Of a stretch of 64,000 bases of DNA, positions 1-7,540 are shown piece after piece. The stretch covers positions 806,001 to 870,000 of the forward strand of contig NC_014643.1 of assembly GCF_000164695.2 (NCBI RefSeq), read 5' to 3'. Positions within the stretch are counted from its first letter, which is position 1. Each line of letters opens with the position of its first letter. The notes beneath the pieces were generated by a model. That model did no database searches, had not been told where the DNA came from, and saw only the letters and a list, made by a program, of their open reading frames with translations. The stretch comes from Rothia dentocariosa ATCC 17931 (GTDB lineage: Bacteria; Actinomycetota; Actinomycetes; Actinomycetales; Micrococcaceae). A program made the position numbers and the translations under genes.

Positions 1-251
1 CTAGAAACAATAGCAGCATAGGCACTGATCCCGATCATATAGTAGGTCCCGGTATTCACCGACCCTTCCAAGCTGTCCCGCTGCGGATAAGCGATCATAA
101 AGAAGAACATAACAGGAAGCAAAATAGCCAGGAGAAAGATCCGCAAGTTACGGAACTTCCTGCGCAACTCCAGCAGAACAACAGTGCTATTAATCCACAC
201 AGGACGCACTTGAGGAAGACTCGCCGCCTGGGCACTAGTGTTATTTGGCAT
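1..251 (-). CDS. ABC-2 type transporter permease, N-terminal part (cut by window edge)
   Basis: About 83 residues of a membrane permease are visible, reading leftwards off the window. The start is the ATG complementary to 249-251, which overlaps the last codons of the upstream ABC ATPase by about 11 bases, so the two are translationally coupled. The N-terminus is polar; a basic stretch (LRRKFRNLR) is followed by a hydrophobic segment around residues 37-55 (IFLLAILLPVMFFFMIAY) and a second hydrophobic stretch at the cut. This is the usual layout of an ABC-2 (DrrB-like) permease. The substrate cannot be told from the sequence. The pair lies divergent from the two 42-residue peptide genes and could export them or protect against them; that link is inferred from position only. 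Confidence 0.75.
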   Translation of the reverse strand, partial: MPNNTSAQAASLPQVRPVWINSTVVLLELRRKFRNLRIFLLAILLPVMFFFMIAYPQRDSLEGSVNTGTYYMIGISAYAAIVS

Positions 252-1182
252 TCTTGTGCTCTCCTTCGGAATCGGTCTCGGTCAGTAACACAAACGCATC
301 ATCTAAGGAAGACGATGCGATCTCCAGGTTCTTAGCGAACCCATCAGCAAGCAGATGCGAAGCAACAGCGTCCGCATCAGCAGCAGAGATTTCCAAGCGA
401 ATACCGTGCAACGATACTGCACTCACACCGTCAAGAGCACGAAGCTCCGCAAGACGCTCCTCAATTTGCTCAGACGTCCACGCATCATTGACCGTCGCAC
501 GCAAAGTAGAACCCCGCGCATACGACCTGATCTCAGCAGGAGTCCCATCCGCTACCACATGCCCCTGATTAATGACCACCACACGATCAGCAAACTCATC
601 AACCTCAGCCAAATAATGAGTCGCAAACAAAACAGCACGCTGATGATCCCCCGACTGAGTCACCGACGCCCAAAAATCACGGCGACCCTGCACATCCATA
701 CCAGCCGTGGGCTCATCAAGAATCAAAAAATCCGGATCAGTCAACAACGCAATAGCAAAACGAAGACGCTGCTTCTGCCCACCAGAACATTTCTGCACAA
801 GCGTCTTAGCATTACCCTCAAGCCCGGCCTGAGCCAGAACAGCAGAAACATTCTTAAGCTTGCCGTACAAAGACGCCATATATTGCACGGTTTCTTTAAC
901 CGTCAAATCAGGAAGTAAACCACCATCCTGCTGCACGGCAGCAACATGCCCTGCTTTAACAGCATGCTGCGGAGTCGTTCCAAAAACCTCAACCGACCCA
1001 GCATACGGTTTAGTCAAACCCAAAATAATATCAACCGCAGTACTTTTCCCCGCACCATTCGGCCCTAAAAGAGCAACAATCTCACCAGGATTAACCGTCA
1101 GATCAAGACCATGCAAAACAGTAGTACTACCAAACTTCTGAACAACATCACGCATCACCACCGGAGGCGAAGAATACATCAT
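241..1182 (-). CDS. ABC transporter ATP-binding protein (DrrA-like)
   Basis: A 313-residue cytoplasmic ATPase that would power the permease encoded immediately downstream. Visible motifs are Walker A GPNGAGKST at residues 40-48, the signature CSGGQ at 132-136, Walker B FLILDEP at about 152-158 and an H-loop in FATHYLAE near 193. The C-terminal third (from about 215) has the small regulatory extension seen in DrrA/CcmA-like exporters. The start ATGATG has AAAGGA 7-9 bases upstream. The gene is divergent from the small-peptide units at 1.44-2.19 kb, with about 260 bases between its start and the first repeat. Family assignment is firm. The substrate (drug, lipid or peptide) is unknown. Confidence 0.9.
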   Translation of the reverse strand: MMYSSPPVVMRDVVQKFGSTTVLHGLDLTVNPGEIVALLGPNGAGKSTAVDIILGLTKPYAGSVEVFGTTPQHAVKAGHVAAVQQDGGLLPDLTVKETVQYMASLYGKLKNVSAVLAQAGLEGNAKTLVQKCSGGQKQRLRFAIALLTDPDFLILDEPTAGMDVQGRRDFWASVTQSGDHQRAVLFATHYLAEVDEFADRVVVINQGHVVADGTPAEIRSYARGSTLRATVNDAWTSEQIEERLAELRALDGVSAVSLHGIRLEISAADADAVASHLLADGFAKNLEIASSSLDDAFVLLTETDSEGEHKNAK

Positions 1183-1441
1183 CAGCAGTTCCTTTCAAGA
1201 GCTATAAAGGCTGAATACATCTGTGTCATCACATATGAATACACACAAAGGTAGTTACACCCATAAAAGAATAGTTTTATTACTTTTACTGCTGAAGAGG
1301 TGAATGAACAGAAATAGAAATAATGTGTAGAAGTCTCAGATGCGTACTTAAACACATATCAACAATACACCCAATATCATTCCATATGAACCCTGTTAAG
1401 TGAATGTGTAGACCGTGTTTTCGAGCTTCTGCTTATATTTG
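1183..1441. other. Divergent intergenic region between ABC exporter and peptide units
   Basis: AT-rich spacer that must hold the promoter of the ABC operon (leftward) and that of the first peptide unit (rightward). I see no convincing -35/-10 pair. TATATT at about 1433-1438, just before the conserved leader, is a possible -10 for the first peptide unit. No open frame with a ribosome site is present. Confidence 0.4.
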
Positions 1442-1548
1442 TTAGGTAAAGTTAATACTGCCCTCTTCCCGGGGTACGCACGCGCCACGCATATCAAAGT
1501 GAAATCCCTGCGCGTTGATTCTTGGGGCAGAGAGGTGGTGTGGTTAGG
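1442..1548 (+). promoter_or_regulatory. Conserved structured leader of peptide gene 1
   Basis: The first 34 bases (1442-1475) recur identically at 1839-1872, ahead of peptide gene 2. The transcript can pair CTGCCC (1458-1463) with GGGCAG (1525-1530), enclosing a second stem ACGCGC (1480-1485) with GCGCGT (1510-1515). In the other copy the second stem has a different sequence on both arms but still pairs, which supports a real RNA fold. CCTCT at 1462-1466 can instead pair with AGAGG in the ribosome site (1531-1535), so the fold could switch translation on and off. No known riboswitch class is recognised. Confidence 0.6.
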
Positions 1549-1677
1549 ATGTCTTTCTATGAATTCATAGAAACGACCCAGGCAATCCTCGTGAGCTTCA
1601 TCCTCACGGACGGATCATCCTGGGTCGTGTCAGCCATCTATGATTACGTCAAGAACCTACTGGAAATCTTGAAGTAA
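1549..1677 (+). CDS. 42-residue acidic amphipathic peptide, copy 1
   Basis: A short gene of 42 codons with GAGAGGTGG about 10 bases before the ATG and a terminator hairpin directly after the stop. The peptide has no signal sequence or cysteines. It has a hydrophobic centre (QAILVS, ILTDGS) flanked by acidic residues E5, E8, D21, D32 and E39, with lysines at 35 and 42, for a net charge of about -3. It aligns without gaps to the peptide encoded at 1944-2072, with 22 of 42 positions identical, including ET at 8-9, QAILVS at 11-16 and ILTDGS at 18-23. An in-frame GTG at 1540 could start it three codons earlier. Function is unknown. Size and amphipathicity recall leaderless bacteriocins, phenol-soluble modulins or small porin peptides, and a type I toxin is another option. 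Confidence 0.65.
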   Translation: MSFYEFIETTQAILVSFILTDGSSWVVSAIYDYVKNLLEILK

Positions 1678-1686
1678 TCCCCACCT

Positions 1687-1720
1687 GGGGCTCGGAAGTT
1701 CTCGCTTCTGAGCCCCTTCT
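1687..1720 (+). terminator. Terminator of peptide gene 1
   Basis: Inverted repeat GGGGCTC-GGAAG / CTTC-T-GAGCCCC followed by TTCTTCG, 9 bases after the stop codon of peptide gene 1. It marks the gene as its own transcription unit. Confidence 0.75.
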
Positions 1721-1838
1721 TCGTGTGCGAAAAGATGACTTTGCATATCAAAGTAATATCATCATGCTATCACACCACCATAGCTGTTTTATCAGCCTCT
1801 TACACCCACCGATTTAGGCGAAATCCACCACATACTTT

Positions 1839-1943
1839 TTAGGTAAAGTTAATACTGCCCTCTTCCCGGGGTGCGCCGCAGCACATCCATTTCAGTAAAT
1901 CCCTGCGGTCGACTCTTGGGGCAGAGGGGAGGTGAGTAGAGCC
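1839..1943 (+). promoter_or_regulatory. Conserved structured leader of peptide gene 2
   Basis: The second copy of the leader begins with the same 34 bases as 1442-1475. The outer stem is CTGCCC (1855-1860) with GGGCAG (1919-1924). The inner stem is CCGCAG (1876-1881) with CTGCGG (1903-1908), replacing ACGCGC/GCGCGT of copy 1, so pairing is kept while sequence changes. CCCTCT next to the outer stem can alternatively pair with AGAGGG at 1923-1928, beside the ribosome site GGGGAGGTG. Confidence 0.6.
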
Positions 1944-2072
1944 ATGATGTTCTTTGAACTCATGGAAACAGCCCAAGCAATCCTGGTAAGTCTCATCCTT
2001 ACCGATGGATCAGCTCAGGCTGTTTTGCATGCTCTTGATGCTCTCAAGGTTGTTATCCGCAACCTGAAGTAG
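1944..2072 (+). CDS. 42-residue amphipathic peptide, copy 2
   Basis: A second 42-codon gene starting ATGATG, with GGGGAGGTG about 11 bases upstream. It keeps E5, E8, T9, QAILVS, ILTDGS, D32, K35 and the C-terminal LK of copy 1. The C-terminal half is more alanine- and valine-rich and carries H29 and R39, so net charge is near -1. A strong terminator follows 13 bases after the stop. No function can be assigned. Equal length, gap-free alignment, conserved leader and separate terminators support two real paralogous peptide genes over chance frames. Confidence 0.65.
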   Translation: MMFFELMETAQAILVSLILTDGSAQAVLHALDALKVVIRNLK

Positions 2073-2085
2073 TATCAACTCGCAA

Positions 2086-2122
2086 GGAGAGGTTCGGTCG
2101 TTGCAAGCCGCCGAGCCTCTCC
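2086..2122 (+). terminator. Terminator of peptide gene 2
   Basis: Twelve-base inverted repeat GGAGAGGTTCGG / CCGAGCCTCTCC with one G-T pair and a 13-base loop. There is no long T run. It lies 13 bases after the stop codon of peptide gene 2. Confidence 0.7.
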
Positions 2123-2251
2123 GCTACATACATAAAGTATGTAGCTTTCCATTTCAGTAATATCTTCATGCTAGCACACCGTACTTCCGCCGTTGGCGGG
2201 GTTTCCCATGCGGTGAAGCGGCAGGCTTAGCGACTCGGCGAAGCACCCGTT

Positions 2252-2391
2252 TTACACCGCAGGAATAACCTCAGCACCGCCCATGATGGATGAGGGAACT
2301 GGGTGCGAGCGCGCGAGCACTTAAGAAGTTTCCGAATCAGGCGAGGTAACGAGCCTGGTGCCTCAGGAATACGTACCGAGCCGCCCGAATG
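2252..2391 (-). pseudogene. Degraded second copy of the serS 3' end
   Basis: On the minus strand, 2391-2359 reads [11 protein letters not shown] and 2284-2252 reads [10 protein letters not shown] followed by a stop. These match the C-terminus of the intact seryl-tRNA synthetase just upstream in transcription (GSVRIPEA...MGGAEVIP). The two blocks are in different frames and separated by about 75 unrelated bases instead of the three codons of the intact gene. At DNA level the blocks differ from the intact gene mainly at third positions, so the remnant comes from a diverged serS rather than a recent local duplication. It is not expected to be translated. Confidence 0.7.
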
Positions 2392-2488
2392 CTGAGGGGA
2401 CGGAGGGCCGCACCTTCCGAGCGCGCGAGGGAACCAAGGTGCGCCCGGAGTGGAGACCCACTCCAACACCCCTCAAACTATCTCAAAT

Positions 2489-3793
2489 CTACGACGCGAC
2501 CGGAATAACCTCAGCACCGCCCATATACGGGCGCAGTGCTTCAGGGATACGCACCGAACCGTCGGGCTGCTGGTGTGTCTCCAGAATCGCCACAACCCAA
2601 CGGGTAGTCGCCAAGGTGCCGTTGAGGGTTGCGACCGCGCGGGTGCGGCCCTTGCGTACATTGCCCACATCGTCCACGGTGTCTGCGGTGCGTTCGCGTA
2701 TGTTCAGGCGGCGTGCCTGGTAGGTGGTGCAGTTCGAGGTCGAGGTCAGCTCGCGGTAGGTGCCCTGGGTGGGAACCCATGCCTCACAGTCGAATTTGCG
2801 TGCGGCAGAGGTGCCCAGGTCCCCTGCGGCGGTATCAATCACGCGATACGCAAGGCCGCATTTTTGCAGCATTTCTTCTTCGAGGGCGCGCATCTGCTCG
2901 TGTATTTCTTCCGCCTGTTCCACCTGGCAGTAGACGAACATTTCGGCCTTGTTGAACTGGTGCACGCGAATGATACCGCGGGTGTCTTTACCTGCGGCAC
3001 CGGCTTCGCGGCGATAGCAGGATGACCATCCCAGGTATTTTTTGGGTCCGTCGCTAAGGTCGAGTATTTCGTCCATATGGTAGCCCGCAAGCGCCACCTC
3101 CGAGGTGCCGACCAGGTACAGGTCATCACGTTCGAGGCGGTATATTTCGTCGTCGTGCTTGACGTTGAACCCGGTTCCGTTCATAATTTCGGGGCGCACG
3201 AGGGTGGGGGTTGTCATCATGGTGAAGCCGTTGGCTGTTGCCAGATCGAGCGCCATCCACATGAGCGCCTGCTCCAGGCGGGCAACCTGCCCTTTGAGGA
3301 AGTAAAAGCGCGAGCCGGAGACCTTGGCGCCACGTGCCATATCGATGCCGCCGATGAGTTCGCCTATTTCCAGGTGGTCGCGCGGTTCAAAACCTTCTGC
3401 GGCGAAATCGCGGGGGGTGCCGACTTCTTTGAGCACCACAAAGTCGTCTTCGCCGCCGGTGGGTACGCCGTCGATAATCAGGTTTTCGATGGAGCTTAGC
3501 AGCTCTTCATATTCGGCGGTTTTCGCCTCAGATGCCGCTTTCGCATTTGCCACGTGGGCGGCGAGTTCTTTCGCCTGCGCTACGAGAGCGGGTTTCTCTT
3601 CCTTGGGTGCCTTCGCCACCTGTTTACCGAAGGCGTTCTGTTCGGCGCGCAGGTTCTCGTAGGTGCCGATCGAGGCGCGGCGTGCGGCATCCGCCTCAAG
3701 AATACGGTCTACGTGGGCTTCGTCTTTGCCGCGTGCTCGCTGGGAGGCGCGGAAAATCTCGGGGTTTTCGCGGAGGAGGTTAATATCAATCAC
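2489..3793 (-). CDS. serS: Seryl-tRNA synthetase
   Basis: A 434-residue class II aminoacyl-tRNA synthetase that charges tRNA-Ser in the cytoplasm. The N-terminal 110 residues form the coiled-coil arm that grips the tRNA long variable loop. The catalytic core shows motif 2 ([17 protein letters not shown]) and motif 3 near the C-terminus ([19 protein letters not shown]). Length matches the family. It starts [12 protein letters not shown], as is usual for SerRS. The gene is monocistronic, with an inverted-repeat terminator upstream (3825-3888) separating it from pheA and a degraded serS tail downstream. Confidence 0.97.
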   Translation of the reverse strand: MIDINLLRENPEIFRASQRARGKDEAHVDRILEADAARRASIGTYENLRAEQNAFGKQVAKAPKEEKPALVAQAKELAAHVANAKAASEAKTAEYEELLSSIENLIIDGVPTGGEDDFVVLKEVGTPRDFAAEGFEPRDHLEIGELIGGIDMARGAKVSGSRFYFLKGQVARLEQALMWMALDLATANGFTMMTTPTLVRPEIMNGTGFNVKHDDEIYRLERDDLYLVGTSEVALAGYHMDEILDLSDGPKKYLGWSSCYRREAGAAGKDTRGIIRVHQFNKAEMFVYCQVEQAEEIHEQMRALEEEMLQKCGLAYRVIDTAAGDLGTSAARKFDCEAWVPTQGTYRELTSTSNCTTYQARRLNIRERTADTVDDVGNVRKGRTRAVATLNGTLATTRWVVAILETHQQPDGSVRIPEALRPYMGGAEVIPVAS

Positions 3794-3824
3794 ATATCAA
3801 TAGTACCCAGTCGCCCCCAGCCGT

Positions 3825-3888
3825 AAAAAGAGCCTTTATGCGAATAAAGCGGGATTCCCAACGCTTTATTCGCATAAAGGCTCTTTTT
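3825..3888. terminator. GGCTCTTTAT-family inverted repeat, site 1 (terminator)
   Basis: A near-perfect 64-base inverted repeat, AAAAAGAGCCTTTAT... to ...ATAAAGGCTCTTTTT, with an internal GCGAATAAAGCG/CGCTTTATTCGC stem. A-run and T-run ends make it look bidirectional. It lies 20 bases after the pheA stop in the direction of transcription and probably ends pheA. Related elements lie at 35670, 36687, 43142, 44052 and 52184. Confidence 0.8.
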
Positions 3889-3908
3889 ATACGGTCGCGG
3901 GGGGCGGT

Positions 3909-4874
3909 TTAGCGTTTCAGATGCGCCGGTCGCCCACCCGGGAAGAGCGATTCCACCCATGCGTGGGCAGCATCGAACGAATTCTCGGAGTGGATGCGCG
4001 GCGCAACGGTGGGCTGCCGGTCGGCACGCGGGTACGATCCCAGGTATTTAATGCCGGGTGCTATGCGGTGCAGGCCACGCAGGGCGTCGCGCATTCGAGC
4101 CTCATAAATATGCCCGTCTGCGTCCACACTGAACATATAGGATCCCATTTGCCTGCCGGTGGGGCGCGATTCGATGCGTGAGAGGTTAACGCCGCGCGAA
4201 GCAAACTGTTCGAGCAGTTCCAGGAGCGCACCCGAACGGTTTTCGGGAGTGCCCTCTCGATTTTCGGGCAGAGGGATCGTGAGCGTCGTCTTATCGGCGC
4301 CGGTAGGCTCTGGAATATCCGCGGTACTGCTGATAAGCACAAACCGGGTGACGGCGTTTTTGTTATCGCCGATGTCCTCGGCAAGCACATGCAGGTCGGG
4401 GTGAGTTGCCAAAAGCGCGGGCGAACAAATCGCGGCATCATAAGCACAGGAAGGATCAAGCAAACCCACGGCTGCTGCCGCGGTGGAGGAACCGGGCAGG
4501 TACTCGGCGGTGGGGATAGTCTCATCTACCCATTGCCGCACCTGGGCCCAGGCATGCGAGTGGGTTGAAACGGTTTTAATATCTTCCAAAGCGAGCGGAC
4601 GCGCCGCGACCAGCACGAACCTGATAGGTACCAAAACTTCGCGGATAATGCGCATTCCCTCGGAAGCCGCGATCGCATCAAGAGTGGCGCTCACCCCGCC
4701 TTCGACCGAGTTCTCAATGGGCACCATAGCTGCATCCACATCGCCACTGCGAAGACGTTCGAGCGCGTTAGGCACGCTGGTGGCGGGAATGCGTTCGGCA
4801 CCGACCACGCCGGGCACGGAAAGCAGGGCGGATTCGGTGAAAGTGCCTGAGGGTCCAAGGTAGGTGTATCGCAT
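3909..4874 (-). CDS. pheA: Prephenate dehydratase
   Basis: A monofunctional enzyme (321 residues from this start) converting prephenate to phenylpyruvate in phenylalanine synthesis. Visible are the PDT domain beginning MRYTYLGPSGTFTESAL, the region around NAVTRFVLIS with the conserved TRF motif, and a C-terminal ACT domain with the ESRPTGR motif that binds phenylalanine for feedback control. The frame stays open 49 codons further upstream, but that extension is unlike the family and would run into the divergent gene starting at 5015, so the ATG at 4874 is preferred. Monocistronic, with an inverted-repeat terminator downstream. Confidence 0.95.
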   Translation of the reverse strand: MRYTYLGPSGTFTESALLSVPGVVGAERIPATSVPNALERLRSGDVDAAMVPIENSVEGGVSATLDAIAASEGMRIIREVLVPIRFVLVAARPLALEDIKTVSTHSHAWAQVRQWVDETIPTAEYLPGSSTAAAAVGLLDPSCAYDAAICSPALLATHPDLHVLAEDIGDNKNAVTRFVLISSTADIPEPTGADKTTLTIPLPENREGTPENRSGALLELLEQFASRGVNLSRIESRPTGRQMGSYMFSVDADGHIYEARMRDALRGLHRIAPGIKYLGSYPRADRQPTVAPRIHSENSFDAAHAWVESLFPGGRPAHLKR

Positions 4875-5014
4875 GGGTTCAATCTTAGCGCGAGGTGGGT
4901 TCGGCACCGCCACAAGCTCGCAGGATGAGACGTTATTTAACACAAGGTTGAGCTCTATGACGCATATCGTCTTCGTGCGCTGAGTGGTGTTCATGTCGTG
5001 CCATACTTGAGGAT

Positions 5015-5944
5015 ATGTCACCCAACTTCACGCTTCTTGATCAGCTTTATACCCAGGAAAGGCTGCTTAATTCCGGGTATACCCGCACCACGATGCGGCG
5101 TAAACTACGCACAAAAGAGCTGATCAGCGTGCTTCAAGGGGTGTATATTGCCGCATCGGTCTGGGATTCTTTTACGCCTTCTCTTCAGGTTTTGGCGCGC
5201 CACACCGCGCTGGCGCTGCGTGACTCTACCTGCGTGTTTTGCCTATCTTCGGCGGCGTTTTTGTACGGTCTGCCTCTTCTGCATGTGCCGCAGAATTTGC
5301 ATGTGCTCGCCGGATATTCGGTGCGAGGGGCGGCATCGGACGGCGTTCTGGAGCATACAAGCAATGAAGCCTCAGTACAGGTGACGGTCTTACGCCCGAA
5401 TTTTCGGGTTACTGAGCTCTCGCAGACCCTCCTGGATTGTGCCCGCACACTTCCCGTTCTTGAAGGATGCGCTCTCGTTGATGCCGCGCTGCACCGCCGA
5501 ATGCTTGCACCCGAAGAGATTTTGCCGCGTTTGCAGGCGAGCCAAAATTCGGCGGCCACCCATATTGCCACGCATGCGGATGCGCGCAGCAGCTCACTTC
5601 TGGAAAGCGTTGCGCGTCTGCAGCTGGTTGAGATGGGTCTTCCCGCGCCCGTGCATCGGCTGGATTTTGAGGCATATCTGTTGAGAGCTTCGGATGCACA
5701 TGCCCCGAACCGAGCCTCGGACTATGTGGGTGTGTACCGCATGTTACGCACCCGGCAGGCGAGTTTCGTGTGGCTCGAACAGCGGGTGGGTCTTGCAATG
5801 GTGGCTTCCGACGCCGTGCTTCCTCACGCGGATGCACCCACCCCCGAAGGTTGGCATATGGTTCAGGTTCGGTGGGAAGATTTTTATCCTTCGTCGCGAG
5901 TGCTTCGTGAGAAACTGCACCCCTATTTTCCACAACTTAGGTAA
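5015..5944 (+). CDS. AbiEi-type antitoxin-like / DUF559-like protein, orphan
   Basis: A 309-residue cytoplasmic protein. The N-terminal 60 residues (LYTQERLLNSGYTR...ISVLQGVYI) have the winged-helix pattern of AbiEi-type antitoxins, and the middle (residues 65-150) resembles the second AbiEi domain. The last third looks like a worn DUF559/Vsr-like endonuclease fold (LQLVEMGLPAPVHRLDF...), without the usual catalytic D...ExK being clear. No AbiEii nucleotidyltransferase toxin is adjacent. Such stand-alone proteins are common in Micrococcales and their job is not established. A GAGG sits only two bases before the ATG, so the transcript may be leaderless. It is divergent from pheA. Confidence 0.6.
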   Translation: MSPNFTLLDQLYTQERLLNSGYTRTTMRRKLRTKELISVLQGVYIAASVWDSFTPSLQVLARHTALALRDSTCVFCLSSAAFLYGLPLLHVPQNLHVLAGYSVRGAASDGVLEHTSNEASVQVTVLRPNFRVTELSQTLLDCARTLPVLEGCALVDAALHRRMLAPEEILPRLQASQNSAATHIATHADARSSSLLESVARLQLVEMGLPAPVHRLDFEAYLLRASDAHAPNRASDYVGVYRMLRTRQASFVWLEQRVGLAMVASDAVLPHADAPTPEGWHMVQVRWEDFYPSSRVLREKLHPYFPQLR

Positions 5945-5965
5945 GTGCTTTTTGGGCACATAAAA

Positions 5966-5987
5966 TATATTCCGATATAGGAATATA
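5966..5987. repeat. Perfect inverted repeat TATATTCC-N6-GGAATATA
   Basis: Eight-base perfect arms around GATATA in an AT-rich gap between convergent genes. It looks like a protein-binding site or weak terminator. No T run follows. Its role is unknown. Confidence 0.45.
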
Positions 5988-6081
5988 AGGTATTTGACTA
6001 GTATAAATAAAAATTTATGCCGATATATGCCATATTCCCGATCAGGCATATAGCAGGTGCTAGGGGCTAAGTAAACACGGT

Positions 6082-6951
6082 TTATGCACCCTTCCGGGCG
6101 AAGGCCCGAACCTTCTCAGTATCCCAATACTGGGCAGGTACTCCCCCACCCATGAGGACACGAGAAATAGACGCCGCCTCGGCGCTTCCAAGCTGCGGAA
6201 GCGGAACATGTGAACCCGCCAGAATAATATTTCCGCGCCGCCTTCCTTTGAGCATTGCGGAATCGGCCACAATACTCACGTATTCAAATACCTCAAGCAA
6301 GGCGGCGGCTTCGGCGCGGGCGGCATTAAGCGTGCGGTCATCGCCGCAGTTGAGAATATACAGCCCACCGGGCCCCAGAGAGTTATCAACCGTCCGCACG
6401 AAATCCACACCCGTAAGTTCCGCCGGAGTTTTATCTACCGCGAATACATCGCGAATAACCACATCGCGCGATGCCGGTGCAAACGAACGAGTGACGGTGC
6501 CTGCATCACCCACCCGAATTTTTACGCGCGGCGACTTAGGAATATCAAACCAGTCACGCACATGTTCGGCCAGCTTGGCATCAAGCTCCACAACGGTATT
6601 GCGTGAATTTGGGTATACGTCCGCGCAATAGCGCGCTAGAGAACACGCCCCGCCGCCTAGATGGGTGATACGCAGTTTTTCGGGATTAAGATGAGTCTGA
6701 ATATGCGAGTCGAGAACCGCAACAATCCAGCGCATGTACTCAAAATCGAGCATGCGCGGCTGCCCCACTATTACATGCGACGACTGCACACCGTTGATGA
6801 GCAGAAGCCAACCATCAGAGTGGTAACCATCGGGCACAAGCTCAGCCTCACCGGTCGAAATGGGGTACACACCGGCAACCGCACCTGTTTTGTTCGGATG
6901 CTCGGCGCGGCGCGAGGCAGCGCTGCGGTTTTTCTTTTTCGCCATGCACAT
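6082..6951 (-). CDS. Spermidine synthase-like protein
   Basis: A 289-residue protein with the class I methyltransferase-like fold of polyamine aminopropyltransferases. The glycine-rich nucleotide site is LRITHLGGGACSLARY (around residues 94-109), followed by TVVELDAKLAEHVRDWF, where the acidic residue would bind the ribose, and the DVVIRDVFAVDKTP region near the active site. The N-terminus is lysine-rich. No SpeD or other polyamine gene is adjacent. Actinobacterial proteins of this group are annotated as spermidine synthases or fused relatives, but activity is rarely proven. ATG codons at 6951 and 6945 are equally possible starts. Confidence 0.75.
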   Translation of the reverse strand: MCMAKKKNRSAASRRAEHPNKTGAVAGVYPISTGEAELVPDGYHSDGWLLLINGVQSSHVIVGQPRMLDFEYMRWIVAVLDSHIQTHLNPEKLRITHLGGGACSLARYCADVYPNSRNTVVELDAKLAEHVRDWFDIPKSPRVKIRVGDAGTVTRSFAPASRDVVIRDVFAVDKTPAELTGVDFVRTVDNSLGPGGLYILNCGDDRTLNAARAEAAALLEVFEYVSIVADSAMLKGRRRGNIILAGSHVPLPQLGSAEAASISRVLMGGGVPAQYWDTEKVRAFARKGA

Positions 6952-6967
6952 AAGCCTACGCTAGGTT

Positions 6968-7022
6968 CGGGCAGCAGGCAGGAATTCGAGTCCTAAACTA
7001 TGAACCTGCCTGTCGCTGCCCG
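6968..7022. terminator. Hairpin downstream of thiamine-binding gene
   Basis: CGGGCAGC-A-GGCAGG pairs with CCTGCC-TGTC-GCTGCCCG. A second hairpin, GCCGCA..GGAA / TTCC.GCGGC, lies at 7045-7079. The two sit between the stop of the thiamine-binding gene (7220) and the start of the spermidine-synthase-like gene (6951). No T run is present, so termination is only likely. Confidence 0.45.
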
Positions 7023-7219
7023 AGCTACCGGGTCAGCCGTATATGCCGCATCTGGAATACAGTTGAGTGTTCCTGCGGCGCAAGCATTTCAACGGCTAGG
7101 AGTACCTTCACAAGGACTGTAAGCACCGCCCGTTACGCACGCATAGAGCATCGCCACGATAGCCGTTAATTCTATATGCCGCATACAACATATAGCCTTG
7201 TCAAGCCAGTATTCCGAGC

Positions 7220-7540
7220 TTATTTACCAGATTCCATCTGATCTATAGCCGCATTGAGACGCTGCACCTTACCCTCAATTTCGCCATGATCGTGACCGGG
7301 GCGAATATCGGCCTTGACCACCAGTGAGACGCGCGGGGCACGTTTCGTCACCGCCTCGGTAGCGCGTTTAATAACATCCATGCACTCGTCCCAGTCGCCT
7401 TCAATCGTGGTGAACATGGGTCCGGTTTGATGCGGCAGACCGGAAGAACGAACGATAGATACGGCCTCGGCAACCGCATCGTGAACAGAACCGTCGGCGG
7501 AACCCCCGCCCGTAGGAGCTACAGAAAATGCAAACAACAT
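7220..7540 (-). CDS. MTH1187-family thiamine-binding protein
   Basis: A 106-residue cytoplasmic protein of the MTH1187/YkoF-like (DUF77) family: ferredoxin-like beta-alpha-beta units that oligomerise and bind thiamine or its precursors. The family pattern is seen in [13 protein letters not shown] at the start, [22 protein letters not shown] in the middle and [12 protein letters not shown] towards the end. Length is normal (about 100). No thiamine biosynthesis gene or TPP riboswitch is visible nearby. It is divergent from pta across a 396-base gap. Confidence 0.85.
   Translation of the reverse strand: MLFAFSVAPTGGGSADGSVHDAVAEAVSIVRSSGLPHQTGPMFTTIEGDWDECMDVIKRATEAVTKRAPRVSLVVKADIRPGHDHGEIEGKVQRLNAAIDQMESGK

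Larger units (their letters stand above)
1442..2190 (+). repeat. Tandem duplication of a peptide-gene unit (about 397-base period)
   Basis: Unit 1 runs from 1442 to about 1785 and unit 2 from 1839 to about 2190. Matching blocks are the 34-base leader start, a motif near AAATCCCTGCG in the leader, the 42-codon gene, a terminator of similar position but different sequence, and a trailing block around TAATATC-TCATGCTA-CACACC (about 1750-1782 and 2157-2189). The units have diverged considerably except in the leader start. Confidence 0.8.

Noticed and set aside
4875..5021. N-terminal extension of pheA
   Set aside because: Unlike the family and would overlap the divergent gene at 5015; the ATG at 4874 gives the standard start.
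6968..7079. tRNA or small structured RNA gene from two GC-rich hairpins
   Set aside because: No anticodon arm or T-loop consensus in the right place; hairpins fit terminators better.
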